Shown: positions 45,175-56,370 of the stretch, piece after piece
How positions within the stretch are numbered: position 1 is the stretch's first letter
How the letters are laid out: each line of letters begins with the position of its first letter
Source of the DNA: Eremomyces bilateralis CBS 781.70
Taxonomy: Eukaryota > Ascomycota > Dothideomycetes > Eremomycetales > Eremomycetaceae
Direction: 5' to 3'
Length of the DNA: 64,000 bases
Assembly: GCF_010015585.1 (NCBI RefSeq)
Contig: NW_022985071.1
Location: 561,979 to 625,978 of the forward strand
Notes under the pieces: generated by a model
What the model saw: only the letters and a program-made list of their open reading frames with translations
Databases searched by the model: none
Told to the model about the DNA's origin: nothing
Translations under genes and position numbers: made by a program

Positions 45175-46102
45175 ATGCCATCGTCTACCCGTCACGCTCG
45201 TTCAAGTTCAAATTCCCATCATGCAACCCCGTCCGCACAGAAAACAGAGGTGCGGATACATGTCTACGACCTGCTACCAGTAAGAAAGTACCCAACGTGT
45301 ATCTTTCGCCCTAGCTAACCCTACCGCAGCCAGGCCGGCTTTCTTCGTTCCTCTGGTTTATCGGCGGGCCTCTGCTCCACACGGGCGTCGTCGTAAGAGA
45401 CAAGGAGTATGCGTTTGGCGGGCATCAGAGGGAAGGCGCAACCGGCGTATATTGGACACGGTCAGTGGGAACGTGGGATGCGAATAACTAAAAAAAATAT
45501 TGACATTCGGCAGGCCGCGACTAGAACCGCCGGGTGGAACATTTCGGAGCGAGATACTACATGGATTCTGCCTATTGAACGAAGCGGAGACCGAGGAGGT
45601 CATTCGAAAGGTGAGACGCTTGAAGCTTCGTGGAATTTGTATTTCGCGGAACTAACGGCGCTGTCGCATCCAGGCGGCCCACCGATTCCTCGGCACCTCG
45701 TATACCCTACTAACCCAAAACTGCAACCACTTCACCTCGTACCTCTGCGAACGCCTCACCTCCCGCCCGGCCCCACGCTGGATCAACCGCGCCGCCGCCA
45801 TCGGTGTCGCGCTGCCGTGCATGGTGCCGCGGGAATGGGTCGCGCCGCCGGACGTGGAGACCGCTGACGGGGAGCTGGTGGACGAGGAGGACGACGAGCG
45901 GGCGGTGATGCTGCGCACGGAATATCAGCGGAAGGTGCGGGCGGTGTCGGATGGGGAGCAGCGGAGTTGGGAGGTGGAGATGGATCGGATCTCGCAGGGT
46001 GGTCGTACGGACTCGATAGCGTCGCTAGAAGGCCCCGTGAACGATGGCGTCAGGAGATATTTACCAGCCTCGGAGCGAGCGCCGGTTCCACATCGGAGGT
46101 AG
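45175..46102 (+). CDS. PPPDE/DeSI-type cysteine isopeptidase
   Basis: Four exons: 45175-45279, 45330-45460, 45514-45610 and 45674-46102; introns of 50, 53 and 63 bases; about 253 residues with consistent phases. The domain begins at residue 26 with VRIHVYDLLP. The catalytic His is in GGPLLHTGVVV and the catalytic Cys in 'LLTQNCNHFTSYL', the pair that defines this fold; 'EYAFGGHQREGATGVYW' and 'RFLGTSYTLL' are also typical. The Cys motif is followed by LCERLTSRPAPRWINRAA, as in DeSI/PNAS-4-like proteins. The tail of about 70 residues is acidic and then Arg-rich, without a known domain. Family members remove SUMO or ubiquitin from targets in cytosol or nucleus; the specificity here is unknown. 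Confidence 0.9.
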
Positions 46103-46375
46103 TCGTTGAGTCTTGTAGTTGTTGTTTCCGCTTTAGCAGGCTAGGGATCTTTCGGTTTAGCGAATTGTACATTGTCCCAGATATCAATATAACCCATCTT
46201 GCGATCAAATCTCTCAGATAACTCCAATCCGCGCCATGCAATATGCTTCATGCTTCCACCAACCGGAAGAAATGCAGTATACAGTCCGCCGACTAGACAA
46301 TGCTCGAAACCATCGCGCCACACTTCCAAGATAATAAAAAACCACAACGTTCCCAGCAGACGAACGTCCAACCGG

Positions 46376-47071
46376 TTACAGTCTCCTTGGCCTCTTACTT
46401 CTCGTCCCTCCGAACTTCAACCGCGTCGCATCCGTCACCCTCGTGATCTTCCCCCTGATATGCCTGCCCTCCTGCCCTAGCAGCGCCTTCGTGAAAGCCT
46501 CTCTCCCCTTCCCCCACCCCCGATACACGAGCTCGAGGTCCTCGATCTTCGGCAGCAACCCCGTCGTGTTGATCTTATTCATCACCCACGCGGTGAGCTG
46601 ATACCCGGCATCGTACGTGCCGCGCCCGGCTTTCCGGAACCCGATGTTCCCGCAGGACACGCTGATCAACGCGTTACGGTCCGGCTTCGTGAGCGTGATG
46701 TGGGTGTTGTGCTTGTGCGTGTAGACGTGCAGGTGGTACGGTTCGGTTTCGGCGGGATCAAAGGATGGGATTGCAGACTGTGGCGAGCCCCGCATGCCAG
46801 GCATGCCCGGCACCGTTGGGGTTCGAGGGGAGTTGAAGAGAGAGGAGTAGGTCTGCTGGGTCGAGGACGGGGTGGACTTGGACTTGTCTAGGGCGTCGGC
46901 GAAGGTTTTCTCCCACCAGCTATCTTGATCTCCTGATGGTTTTTCTGCCTTGAAGGAGGCGATTTGGGAGAATTTCCGGATCTGCTCTGGAGCGGTTCGT
47001 CTTGTGAGGGTGGACCGACATGAGTTGCAGATAGGAAGCCGGAGCCAATTGGACAAGACGTGACGAGACAT
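46376..47071 (-). CDS. mrps18: mitochondrial ribosomal protein uS11m (yeast Mrps18 type)
   Basis: A single uninterrupted exon of 231 residues. A basic N-terminal leader ('MSRHVLSNWLRLPICNSCRS') suits import into mitochondria. The conserved core begins around residue 110: 'YHLHVYTHKHNTHITLTKPD' followed by 'SVSCGNIGFRKAGRGTYDAG', the S11 pattern. The protein ends 'ATRLKFGGTRSKRPRRL', the RNA-binding basic tail typical of S11 (GGxRxKRPRR). It is a part of the platform of the mitochondrial small subunit. No intron was found, unusual in this window. It is divergent from TIM44, another mitochondrial gene. Confidence 0.93.
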   Translation of the reverse strand: MSRHVLSNWLRLPICNSCRSTLTRRTAPEQIRKFSQIASFKAEKPSGDQDSWWEKTFADALDKSKSTPSSTQQTYSSLFNSPRTPTVPGMPGMRGSPQSAIPSFDPAETEPYHLHVYTHKHNTHITLTKPDRNALISVSCGNIGFRKAGRGTYDAGYQLTAWVMNKINTTGLLPKIEDLELVYRGWGKGREAFTKALLGQEGRHIRGKITRVTDATRLKFGGTRSKRPRRL

Positions 47072-47435
47072 GGTTCAAATTATTATTACCGGCACTCCTC
47101 CTGCAGACGATAATGGGAGGAGCAACAGGAGGGTGGGAATGTGGATGTGAGAGGATGAATAAATGTTGATATTGATGAGCTCCAAGCAGTAGGTGCGAGA
47201 ATTGAGAATTGTCAGTTGTCCCTTCCTTATTTGGTCCCCCCCCTGTCCGCCCGGAAATTGCCGATCCAAAAGATTTCGATTTTCCATTCGTCGCCATTGG
47301 GAAGGAACCATCAATACCCTCATCCATCACCTTCCTCTTCAACCTTTATTCCCTACTCACCCTATCGCCTTTTTCTTCTACTTCTTTCTTGGGGAGAAGG
47401 GGATTTTGCGGGAGGCGGAACCGAAAAAGAAAATC
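47072..47435. promoter_or_regulatory. divergent promoter between uS11m and TIM44
   Basis: A 364-base head-to-head region between two mitochondrial-protein genes. It is pyrimidine-rich on the plus strand near TIM44 (47320-47390). An open frame continues upstream of the TIM44 ATG to 47193, but without a better start. Confidence 0.45.
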
Positions 47436-49126
47436 ATGAGCGCCCTTGCTCGAGGTGCCGTGGGCACGCGATCGAGGTTGAAAGTGCCGCAGAGAACGTT
47501 CGCCTCCGCTCCGGCGTCCGCGTTCGGTCGAACAGCTGCATATCGAAGGATATCCTCGCAACCGGAATCCTCTCCATCATCGTCATTACGGCCTGCGGTG
47601 TCTGCCCACTCGGCTTCTTCTCCCACCCGTCTCTATCTCCAACCATCTAGTCTACGTCTTCCCAGGTTCTCGGCGCGGACGTTCCATTCGCAGGCCAGCG
47701 TTTGGCAGCAGGCGAAGCCGAAAGAAGAGGCTACGAGTCGTGAGGAGTCCCGGGCGGCATCTGAGCAATCCGGACAAGAGGACCCGAGTGCTACTGGCAA
47801 GGAGGATGGACGAGTGAACGAAGAGGGAGCCAAGTCAGAAAAGGAGTCCGAGGGAGACAAGGAGGGGGAGAAGGACGGAGAAAAGGATGGAGAGAAAAAG
47901 GCTCCTCCACCACCGCCACATGGAGATAAGACCCCGTGGCAAGTCTTCACCGAAACCCTGCAGACCGAGTTCAAAGCGTCGAAGGAATGGAACGAATCCA
48001 CCAAGGCCTTGGCGAGCGGCTACACCGAATTCACGCAGAACGAAAAGCTCCAGAAGGCGCGCAGCGTCTACAGCCAAGCGTCCGACGTCGCCTCGTCGTC
48101 CACCGCCACTGCTTTCAAGAAGACCGGCCGCGTGATCGGCTCGTCGTCCGCGTGGGTGTGGAATTTGACGGTCGTTCGATGGGCCCGGAAAGGGCTTGCC
48201 ATCCTCGGAATTGGGTTGGAGAGGGTGACGCGGCCTTTGCGGGAGACGCAGGCTTACAAGAGCGTTAAGAACACCATTGACGATGGGAGCTCGTTTAGGT
48301 ATGGTGGGTGGGTTGAGAAGGAGGAGCGGCGGCGACTTCGCGAGGAGCGGGAGCAGTTCAAGTCCACGCGGAGGACGGAGGTGCATGAGGAGGATATCAA
48401 GTACGTGTACTCCCAAAGCATGCTCTATGTTCGTAACTAATCTCTGACAGCGCCGGAACCAACGTGACGCTTCACAAGGATGCCAAGTGGAAAGAGTCGT
48501 GGCGCGATTTCCGCGACACCAGCCCCGTGATGCAGTCCATCTTCTCCATCAAATCCACCTACCAAGAATCCGAGAACCCCCTCATCACCACGGCGCGCAG
48601 CATCTCCGACCGCGTGGCCGGCTTCTTCGCCGAGACCGAGACCGCCACCGTGATCAAGAAGTTCCGCGAGATGGACCCCAACTTCCAGTCCGAGCCGTTC
48701 CTGCAGGAGATGCGCGAGTACATCCTGCCCGAGGTGCTCGACGCCTACGTGAAGGGGGACGTGGAGACGCTGAAGCTGTGGCTGTCGGCCGCGCAGTTCT
48801 CGGTGTATTCCGCCTTAATGCAGCAGTATACCACCGCGGGCCTCAAGTCTGACGGCCGCATCCTCGACATCCGGAACGTGGACATCCTCTCCGCCCGGCT
48901 GCTCGATCCCGGTGAGATTCCGGTGTTCATCATCAGCTGCCGAACGCAGGAGGTCCACGTGTACAAGAACGCCAAGTCCGGGGAACTCATGGCCGGCATG
49001 GACGACAAAGTGCAGCAGGTCACCTACGCCATCGGCATAACGAGGATCCCCGAAGATGTCAACAATCCCGAGACGAGGGGATGGAGGTTGATCGAATTGC
49101 AGAAGAGTGCGAGGGATTACCTGTGA
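47436..49126 (+). CDS. tim44: TIM44, import motor subunit of the inner mitochondrial membrane
   Basis: Exons 47436-48400 and 48451-49126, a 50-base intron (CTAAC/CTGACAG), about 546 residues. The N-terminus (MSALARGAVGTRSRLKVPQR) is Arg/Ser-rich and almost free of acidic residues until about residue 90, a presequence. A highly charged Glu/Lys-rich linker follows, with a run of PPPPP. The conserved part starts at 'TPWQVFTETLQTEFKASKEW'. The C-terminal Tim44 domain has 'SDRVAGFFAETETATVIKKF', 'FLQEMREYILPEVLDAYVKG' and 'IPVFIISCRTQEVHVYKN', ending ARDYL. Tim44 anchors mtHsp70 at the TIM23 channel on the matrix side. Start chosen at 47436 because the frame upstream is not leader-like. Confidence 0.95.
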
Positions 49127-50265
49127 GGTGCGTGCAGGCGAAGACCGCGGCTTTTGCTTCCACTCGAAACTTGCGTGGCTTTTCACGGCGCCATTTGGCC
49201 AAAGCAAGCTTGAGAGACTTCTTTTTAGAACCACCAAGGCGCCCAGTCCACACGCCGGCGGAATTTTGGACACGGGGCGTTTGGATATGGAGTCTTATCT
49301 TCTCCTCTCCAAAATCCACGGGATTGTAAGATATGTTGAGGGTTGTATGTATGAGTTATTTGACATGGGTGGAATACAGGGCGGCTTGGGGAGAAAGGAG
49401 AAGGGGATGCTCTGCTTCGCTGAGATGTCCGGTGGCTGCACATAACGGCTTCATTGAGTTCGAGCACTGTACGAATATGTGAAGGATATTGGCCGCCTTG
49501 GTTGCCGGCAGCTCTATCTCTATGGGATGCTGTGTATCCAACTGTAATAAACCACAACTACGACCTCATCCGCTCGCCCAGCGGCGCAATTCTCAGGCCA
49601 ATAATCCCGCAAAGTGACAATCGTTAGAAATCATAACACTCCAGATGTCGGTGATGAATCCGACACCGGAGGCTCAGTAGAGATTTTGATGTTTGGACAT
49701 CCTTTTGATGTGTGCTGGTAGACCCACAATCCCGCCACGCACTAATATAATAGCTCTTCCGACGGAGCGAGTAACTGACCATCTCGTCGAATATGGCAGC
49801 CCGCCGCGTACGACGGTTTCTTTCGCGTACCAGAAAATCTCCCCGCAAGAAACAGGTCGCTCGTAGAAAAGTCGGGATCCGACTCTACAGTGGAGCGCAC
49901 TGTCGATGAGGCGACACGTTGGTTAGCCGCAAACCCTGGACTTCACGTTATTCGCCACTGATGCAGGGCCCACCTCGCCCATCGGTGCCGCAGAACGTCG
50001 AGGGAGCTGGGCGGGTTGCTACCTCGATGCGTCCTCGAGTGGATCGATCCCCGTTGCGGCTCACGGTTGTAGAGAGCTAGCAGAAGACTCACCAGCGGGG
50101 AAGGCGTTCGATGGGGGTGAGCCACCGTTCGCGAGTTGTAAAGGGTCCCGGCCAGAGTCAATATCTTGCTCCGACGGTGGTATCCGGGACTCTCGGGTCT
50201 ATCCAAACAGGTCAAGTTAGAACGATGCACAAAGGTATTGGCGATGCTAAGTAAGGGCTATGGGG
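49127..50265. other. convergent 1.1-kb region between TIM44 and PEX20
   Basis: No gene was supported. Short frames on both strands match nothing. The length is unusual for a convergent pair here, so a small non-coding transcript cannot be excluded. Confidence 0.4.
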
Positions 50266-51564
50266 TCAAGGCGCGTGATATGTGCAATGGGCGGAGCCAT
50301 CACATCCTAACACCTTGCAAGCGACCGACTCAGGTTTATGGTTATGGAGGAGGTACGCGGGGTTGAGTCCCGACACGTCCATGCCATGGCCATCATACGA
50401 ACCTGGCCGCGAAAGTGAGGATGACACGAGGCCCCACTCCAGAGACATCCCAGGGTCTGGGAAGGGGATGGGTGTGAACTCAGTTGACGGGGTCTCAACT
50501 GTCGTTGTGCTTAGAGGAGACGAGGGCAGACTGACTTCGACCATGTGATCTCCCTCCACCTTGATCTCTTTGTCCCGGATCTTGCGCATCAAGGCCAAAA
50601 AGTTGCTTTCCTGGAACTTTTGGCTCGTGTTATCGGATACACTCTGCAACAGCTGTCCGGCAGTCTGCGCGAGGGCGTCATCGTCAATCACCTGGGGCTG
50701 CTGCTCCGCTACCCCCTGTCCCTTTTCTCTGTGCTCCCGCTCTATTCGTTGGAGCTCCTCGGGCGTGTATTGCGTGTAGTAGTCGGCCTCGGCGTCCAGG
50801 CCTTGGTTTTGCAAGTAGCTGATGGTGTCGTGTATCGACTCATCGTGCACTGGATCGTACGTTACATCTGGGTTTAGGAGTTCTCTCTCCACATTCTCTC
50901 CCAAAGAAATCTCTGCTCTGGCGTCGTCGAAGGCTCTCTCGAACGCTGCATCATCGAATAGGTTCTCCTCATAAAACTCGGCCCGCTGCTTTCCGGGCTG
51001 CTCGCTGACTTGATTCATCGGCGAATACATCGGCGCGTAGAGAGGCTGATGAGCCATCGGCGAAAATGACGGGCGTAATTGCGATGGTTGCATAGTCTGC
51101 GGCGACGGTCCGCTCTGCTGTTGCAGGAAGTCTTGGTGCCATGATGCCCCGCCTTGCCCCACGTGCGACTGCGCCTGGTGCGACGGAGCAAACTGAGGAG
51201 GGGCGGATCCTATGGTCAGGTTCTGGAAGTCTGAAGCCCAGCCAGGAAGAGACGACTGCGGAGCAGCATGGTGCTGAGGGGGTAGGTGATGGTTGAAATG
51301 GCTGGCTTCGGAGAGGGTCTGTGGAGAGGCGCCGGCTTGGAAAGCCTCGAATTCCGGATCTAAAGTTCCCGCTGGTCCCGGTGATGATCGAAAGCCCTGC
51401 TGCTATGCATAAATAGACGGTACAGATTCGGATAGCAAGAAATATCCTACCTGAGAAGGGGAGTGTCGTTGCACCAGTCTGTCTTGTTGCAGAGTCCGGT
51501 CTGTCGCAGCATGTTTCTGGAAGCTTTGCAGGGCGTTCGACGGACCGCACAATGCATCGGCCAT
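50266..51564 (-). CDS. pex20: peroxin Pex20, PTS2 co-receptor
   Basis: Exons 51564-51451 and about 51399-50266, roughly 415 residues. Three AG acceptors in a row (exon start at 51402, 51399 or 51396) would change the length by one Gln each. The N-terminus 'MADALCGPSNALQSFQKHAA' is the Pex20 signature; its Cys at residue 6 corresponds to the conserved cysteine that is ubiquitinated for receptor recycling. Two WxxxF-type motifs for Pex14/Pex13 docking are visible (WASDF and WHQDF). The middle has 'YEENLFDDAAFERAFDDARA', and the C-terminal part 'MSLEWGLVSSSLSRPG' lies in the Pex7-binding region. In filamentous fungi Pex20 escorts Pex7 with PTS2 cargo to the peroxisome. The PEX5 TPR domain is absent, which rules out Pex5. 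Confidence 0.9.
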
Positions 51565-51908
51565 TTTGGTCTCGTTCCTGTTGTCTCCAAATCTCTTACG
51601 CACAATACCTGTACATGAATATTACGAAGAGAACTAGGAAATATAAGAAACGTCGCCGGAGAGAACGAGAGGCGGAACTTCATATGAGAAACCGTCGGAG
51701 GCAACGGCGAATTCCGGCCTCGGTCGCTCTTGCCCAATGCCAATTGGTCATACCACGTGATCTATACCATGTGACCCGACTTTTCGAGAAGATTAGCTAA
51801 GCATGATTCTGATATGGCATACCGTAGCTGTAGAGCTGCTCCGTAAAGGCGTAAACATTATCGCAAATAGAAGAGAACGAGGCCCGCATTGCCCACAAAC
51901 ACGCCATC
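51565..51908. promoter_or_regulatory. divergent promoter between PEX20 and SEC13
   Basis: A 344-base head-to-head region. A CCAATTGG palindrome-like stretch (around 51738-51746) is a possible CCAAT-box, but no function can be shown. Confidence 0.4.
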
Positions 51909-53100
51909 ATGGTAAGCTGATCCTACACTCTTGGGTTTTCGGCCTGGATTGAAGCTAATCCTATCAATCTAGGCGCAAGTCATCTCAAATACCGGTCACG
52001 ATGACATGATTGTAAGCCAGCACAGCACCAACTTCGAAACCTGGCCACGGAAGTAACAGCCTGTCCTTAGCATGATGCCGTCCTCGACTATTACGGGCGC
52101 CGCCTTGCGACATGCTCCTCTGACAAGACCATCAAGATCTACGAGATCGAGGGCGAAGCACACAGGCTGATAGAGACCCTGAAAGGCCACGAAGGCGCAG
52201 TATGGTGTGTCTCATGGGTACGTGGACGTCGCATCGTGAGCGGACATGGCCAGTAACAATCTCCAGGCACATCCGAAGTACGGCAACATCCTCGCATCCG
52301 CCAGCTATGACGGTAAAGTCCTCATCTGGCGAGAGCAGAACGGTCAATGGTATATTCAGGACACCCTGTCTCCCCCGCATGCACCCAAACTAATGCAGGA
52401 CAATCCAGGCAACGAATTTACGACTTCTCCCTCCACACCGCCTCCGTAAACCTCCTCTCATGGTCTCCCCACGACAGCGGATGTCTCCTTGCCTGCGCCT
52501 CCTCCGACGGCAATGTCTCCGTCCTAGAATTCAAAGACAACACCTGGGCCCACACAATATTCCAGGCGCATTCCCTCGGCGTGAACGCCGTCAGCTGGGC
52601 ACCCAGCGTCGGCCCCGCCGGTGTCGCGAGCGCCATGCCATCGGCGAACGGATCAGCCACGCGTCGGTTCGTCACTGGTGGGAGCGACTGCCTGGTGAAG
52701 ATCTGGGAGTATAACGCGGCGGCGTCCCGCTACGAGAACACCACCACCCTCACTGGGCACCAGGACTGGGTGCGCGATGTCGCCTGGGCGCCGACGATCC
52801 TCGCGAAGAGCTATATCGCGTCGGCCTCGCAGGATAAGACGGTGCGGATCTGGAGTTCGTCGACCGCATCCGGAGGTATGTCACCGCCGTCGCCGCTCGT
52901 GCGCGCCTGCTGAGGAGTGTCGCTAACCGTTTGTAGGAGAATGGCAGCCGGAAGTCCTCACGTTCGAGACCGTGGCATGGCGGGTGAGCTGGAGCTTGAG
53001 TGGCAATGTTCTCGCTGTTAGCACCGGCGATAACCGGGTTAGCCTCTGGAAGGAACGGCTAAAGGGCGGTTGGGAATGTGTGAAGACGATCGAGGAATGA
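51909..53100 (+). CDS. sec13: SEC13, COPII coat and nuclear pore WD40 protein
   Basis: Six exons: 51909-51911 (ATG only), 51973-52011, 52071-52217, 52267-52349, 52409-52875 and 52937-53100; about 300 residues, all phases consistent. The protein starts [19 protein letters not shown], then '[20 protein letters not shown]', '[20 protein letters not shown]', '[18 protein letters not shown]', '[14 protein letters not shown]' and '[14 protein letters not shown]', six WD40 blades as in Sec13. Sec13 pairs with Sec31 in the outer COPII cage at the ER and also belongs to the nuclear-pore Y complex. The first intron interrupts the gene directly after the start codon, as in HSP10 in this window. The last blade ends '[19 protein letters not shown]'. 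Confidence 0.95.
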
Positions 53101-53722
53101 TTGCCGTCGAACTGTTTGAATCCTTGAATTAATAAAGCTATCCGTGACGGTCTGCTCCCTGAGAGCTCAAGGATCACTGGCTTTACGGATGGCGGATCTC
53201 CATCCCAACGGTATTTGATGATCGCAAGTCGTTTGAAGTAGCAGGCGTACCTGCATACAGAGGCGTCCATGAAAACGGTTTGGATTGGAGGCAAGGGAAT
53301 ATTGATGGGGCGAGTGCGGCGCTGCGTAAACTCAAGACTTTCACGGAATGAAACGCTGAAACCCCGTTGATCTGAATCATGGACTGAATTGTCCTTGTCG
53401 AATATATTTAACCGCCTCACTTACTAAATCACTTTTTGGCTGCCGTGGATAATCGCCCTCTCCATATCCCCCTCAAATGCACGCCACCTGCCTCCCCTCA
53501 AGACCTTGCCAACTTGCCAAAGGTCCAATTCCCTCTACCTCCGGGCCCTCGACTGATATGACCGAAAACGATAGCCATAGAAAATTTCAAATAAAACGCC
53601 TTTATGAACCCCTCCGTCAGGGTGCCATGTAGATTGAAATGCATGAACTGCGTGCGTAATGTCATGACCTTCGCAGAGCTAAATGCTGCGTAAAAGGTCT
53701 GTTGAGATCCGGCGAGCGTCGC
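53101..53722. other. convergent 3' region between SEC13 and F-box gene
   Basis: No supported gene. A 165-codon minus-strand frame (52923-53420) overlaps the end of SEC13 and is its shadow plus flank. Confidence 0.4.
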
Positions 53723-55629
53723 CTACACATCGACGAAACCATCACGCTCGCGATCGTTTTGCCAGGACCAGTCATCCTGAGCATCATCCACTTCCCACAT
53801 GATGAACGGCCCGCAGTACATCTAAAGATGGGGGTTCAAGTCAGCATGAGCCTGGTAAAGTGAACGGCAATACGAATGATACGAACAAAGTTCTCCGGCT
53901 CCTGGGGCTGATAGCTCCACCAACGGCCGACGATGATCTTCGACCCGGGCAAAACCACCCCTTCGTACGCCCAAAGGGCGTCTTCGAAGGGATTGCCATC
54001 CTCAAAATATTTCATCATAGTAATTCGCTGGAAACCGGGAACGCCATTCTGGGAAGGTAACGGATTGAGAAAGCCTTGAGAGAAGAAGTCCCTGGTGGTG
54101 GTGTTAGTATGAACTTAATTGCCGATGGAGAGGTGGTCCCCAGGACATCGATCGAGGGCGGGGAACTCACTCGTCATCGTAGCCAGTGCCGATGAAGCGA
54201 CGAGAAGCCTCTCGCATGCTCTTCGTCTCCAATTCGGGGATTCCGCCACGGTGCTGGGCTCGGGTGCGGCGGGGACTCGGCTCGCGCAAGGAGTGCAGGA
54301 TTTGTTCGAACCCTTCCGGCCAATCGGTCGCAAAGCTCTCCGGGAAGTCGATCACCAATTTCTATTCTTCAGTCAGTTCAGATAAATGAATCTCGGAATG
54401 ACTGTGCTGTTACCTGGATCGATTTGTCCCCCTTGTCAAGGTTGCGGTCATCGAAGAGAGACCCAGAGTCGGGTCCCGCGCTACGGATATCGAGCACGTC
54501 ATGGCGATCGAGGTAAGCTATTTTCTGGTGTTAGATCACTCATCAATGTGATCGACTGAGATGTGCACATACAATAGGTTCCATTCCAGCGTCGACCAAT
54601 TGGACGAGCACCATTGACGAGATCCGAGTCGGGACCTCGCGGGCGTTGCCGGGAATCCAGCGAGGTGTAGGTGGCCCACATCGTCCCCAGATATGGAAGC
54701 AAGAAGTGAGATCTGAAGAAGTTGATGACGTGCAGAACCCAGGGGAGATTGACCTCCATGTTGTTGTATCCACCGAAAATGGGACACATTCGGTCATCCG
54801 CGTAGGCCATGTACTGCGACATTTCGGGATTATGAATCTCCATCTCTAGAGTTGGATCGAGCATATGATGTGCAAAGAGCAATATGATCGCGGCTTGAGA
54901 TCGAGCCTGACTTTTACCAGCCCTGTAGCTAACCAAGCCCGCATATTCCTTGCTACAAGGGTTCGTGAAAGGGCGACGGTAGTTGCTGAAGACATGCTTC
55001 AGAAGATCGGTCCTGCGCATGAACTTCTCCACAAGGGCGGCATTCTTCGACTGCTTCTGTTTGCCATGATCAGTAGATCCTGAAAAGGCTTCTACAGAGG
55101 ATGAAGATTAGTGTCCGAGGAGTGAGTGAGCAACAACAAGCAATGCCGAAATCAAGGACTTGAAACGATTCGCTCAAAAAACAAACTGCTACTGTCAAAG
55201 CTGATCAGTAACCAAACGCTGCCAACTATGTCACATACCAGTGACCATGGCGCGAAGAGTGTACAGGATATGTCGCTCATCATCGCTGATGGTGGAATAG
55301 CCGAAACTGTCATCCGGTGCGGCGAGGTCACGCTGACGACGTTGATAATCCACCTTGTACGTGGAGGTCTCCATGGGCATATTGGGAGGATCGAAGGTGT
55401 CGTGCCAGCGGCTCCTCCAGAACGAAGTGTCTTCCATGGCCTCGAGGAGTCCTCCGCAGACGCCTCTAAGGCTGCAGAGGTCCTTGTCATCGAGGTTGCT
55501 TGCGATCAAGTGCTTGATCTGGTTGCGAGTTAGTCAGTGACCTCAAGTGCTATCCGGAAGTCGACTTACCTCGAGGGGCACTCCAACCAAAGTGGCACCA
55601 CCACCAGGGGAGTGCCGTGAACCAGTCAT
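53723..55629 (-). CDS. fungal F-box protein with conserved C-terminal GPFI segment
   Basis: Seven exons: 55629-55570, 55518-55239, 55091-54573, 54517-54414, 54361-54171, 54091-53866 and 53821-53723; about 492 residues, all phases agree. The F-box lies at about residues 16-50 ('VPLEIKHLIASNLDDKDLCS', then LRGVCGGLLEAM). The remainder is a large conserved region with 'ARSQAAIILLFAHHMLDPTL', 'GTGYDDEDFFSQGFLNPLP' and 'VVLPGSKIIVGRWW', ending MYCGPFIMWEVDD. F-box proteins bind Skp1 and choose substrates for SCF ubiquitin ligases; the substrate-binding part here belongs to no domain I can name, but proteins of this layout are common in filamentous fungi. The last intron is only 44 bases, and its placement rests on the GPFI motif. 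The second intron (147 bases) is the longest. Confidence 0.8.
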
Positions 55630-56370
55630 GATGGTTGTTGTTCAGATGCTTTGCTTTGATAATGGTAGCAGATGTACCAGATGTCGTTGTATATTTTTGC
55701 GGACCTGAGGAAATGAGGTGAGGAACTGAGATTGAGGATCGGAGGTGGAAAGTAAACGAAGATCGGGAAAGGAAGATGTTTTTATAGGCAACAGAGAGTT
55801 GGCGAAGGAGGCAGAGATCTCATAAATCTAATCTTCTCAATAATGAATGGCTCAATGGGACAATAGTTGTAGAGGATAAGCATGTGTAAATAGCATAGTA
55901 TATCATCAATAGAAGGCCAATCACGATGGTTGCTATTGATCGATTCCTATTGAAAGTGAAAGTGAGCGGATGAACAACAGGTTATTATCATCGAAGGCCG
56001 TAGAGAAGGTGATCATGTGTAGGCTCATCGGTGCAGAGTGAAGTGAGTGAAGTGAATATGCCAAGCGCTTAGTCCTCTGGTGAACATCTCCCAACATACC
56101 GAACAGTCAAAACGGGTGACCTGGTTGACTGAATGCAATGGAAGTGAGCCTGGAGGTGAATGTCAACGGTTTGTCAAAGTTAGACAATGTCCTTAACCTG
56201 TGTACCAACCAATCTCACATGCAGGCCGCACAACAATTGAAAATCTTTCGACCTCGTGGGTGAGATCCACTACGTCTGGTATTGGCATGTGAGTATGTAC
56301 AATCTCGTGGACATTGATAAGACCGAACGTGAAACTGGCACGAATCTTGAGTGAGTGTGAGATCCCCTTC
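55630..56370. other. 741-base intergenic region upstream of the F-box gene
   Basis: Promoter of the F-box gene plus 3' flank of the dehydrogenase-like gene. An AGTGA-type short repeat (AGTGAAGTGAGTGAAGTGAA) lies at about 56037-56057. No gene supported. Confidence 0.4.

Noticed and set aside
52923-53420. 165-codon minus-strand frame overlapping the end of SEC13
   Set aside because: It is the antisense shadow of the well-supported last SEC13 exon plus 3' flank.
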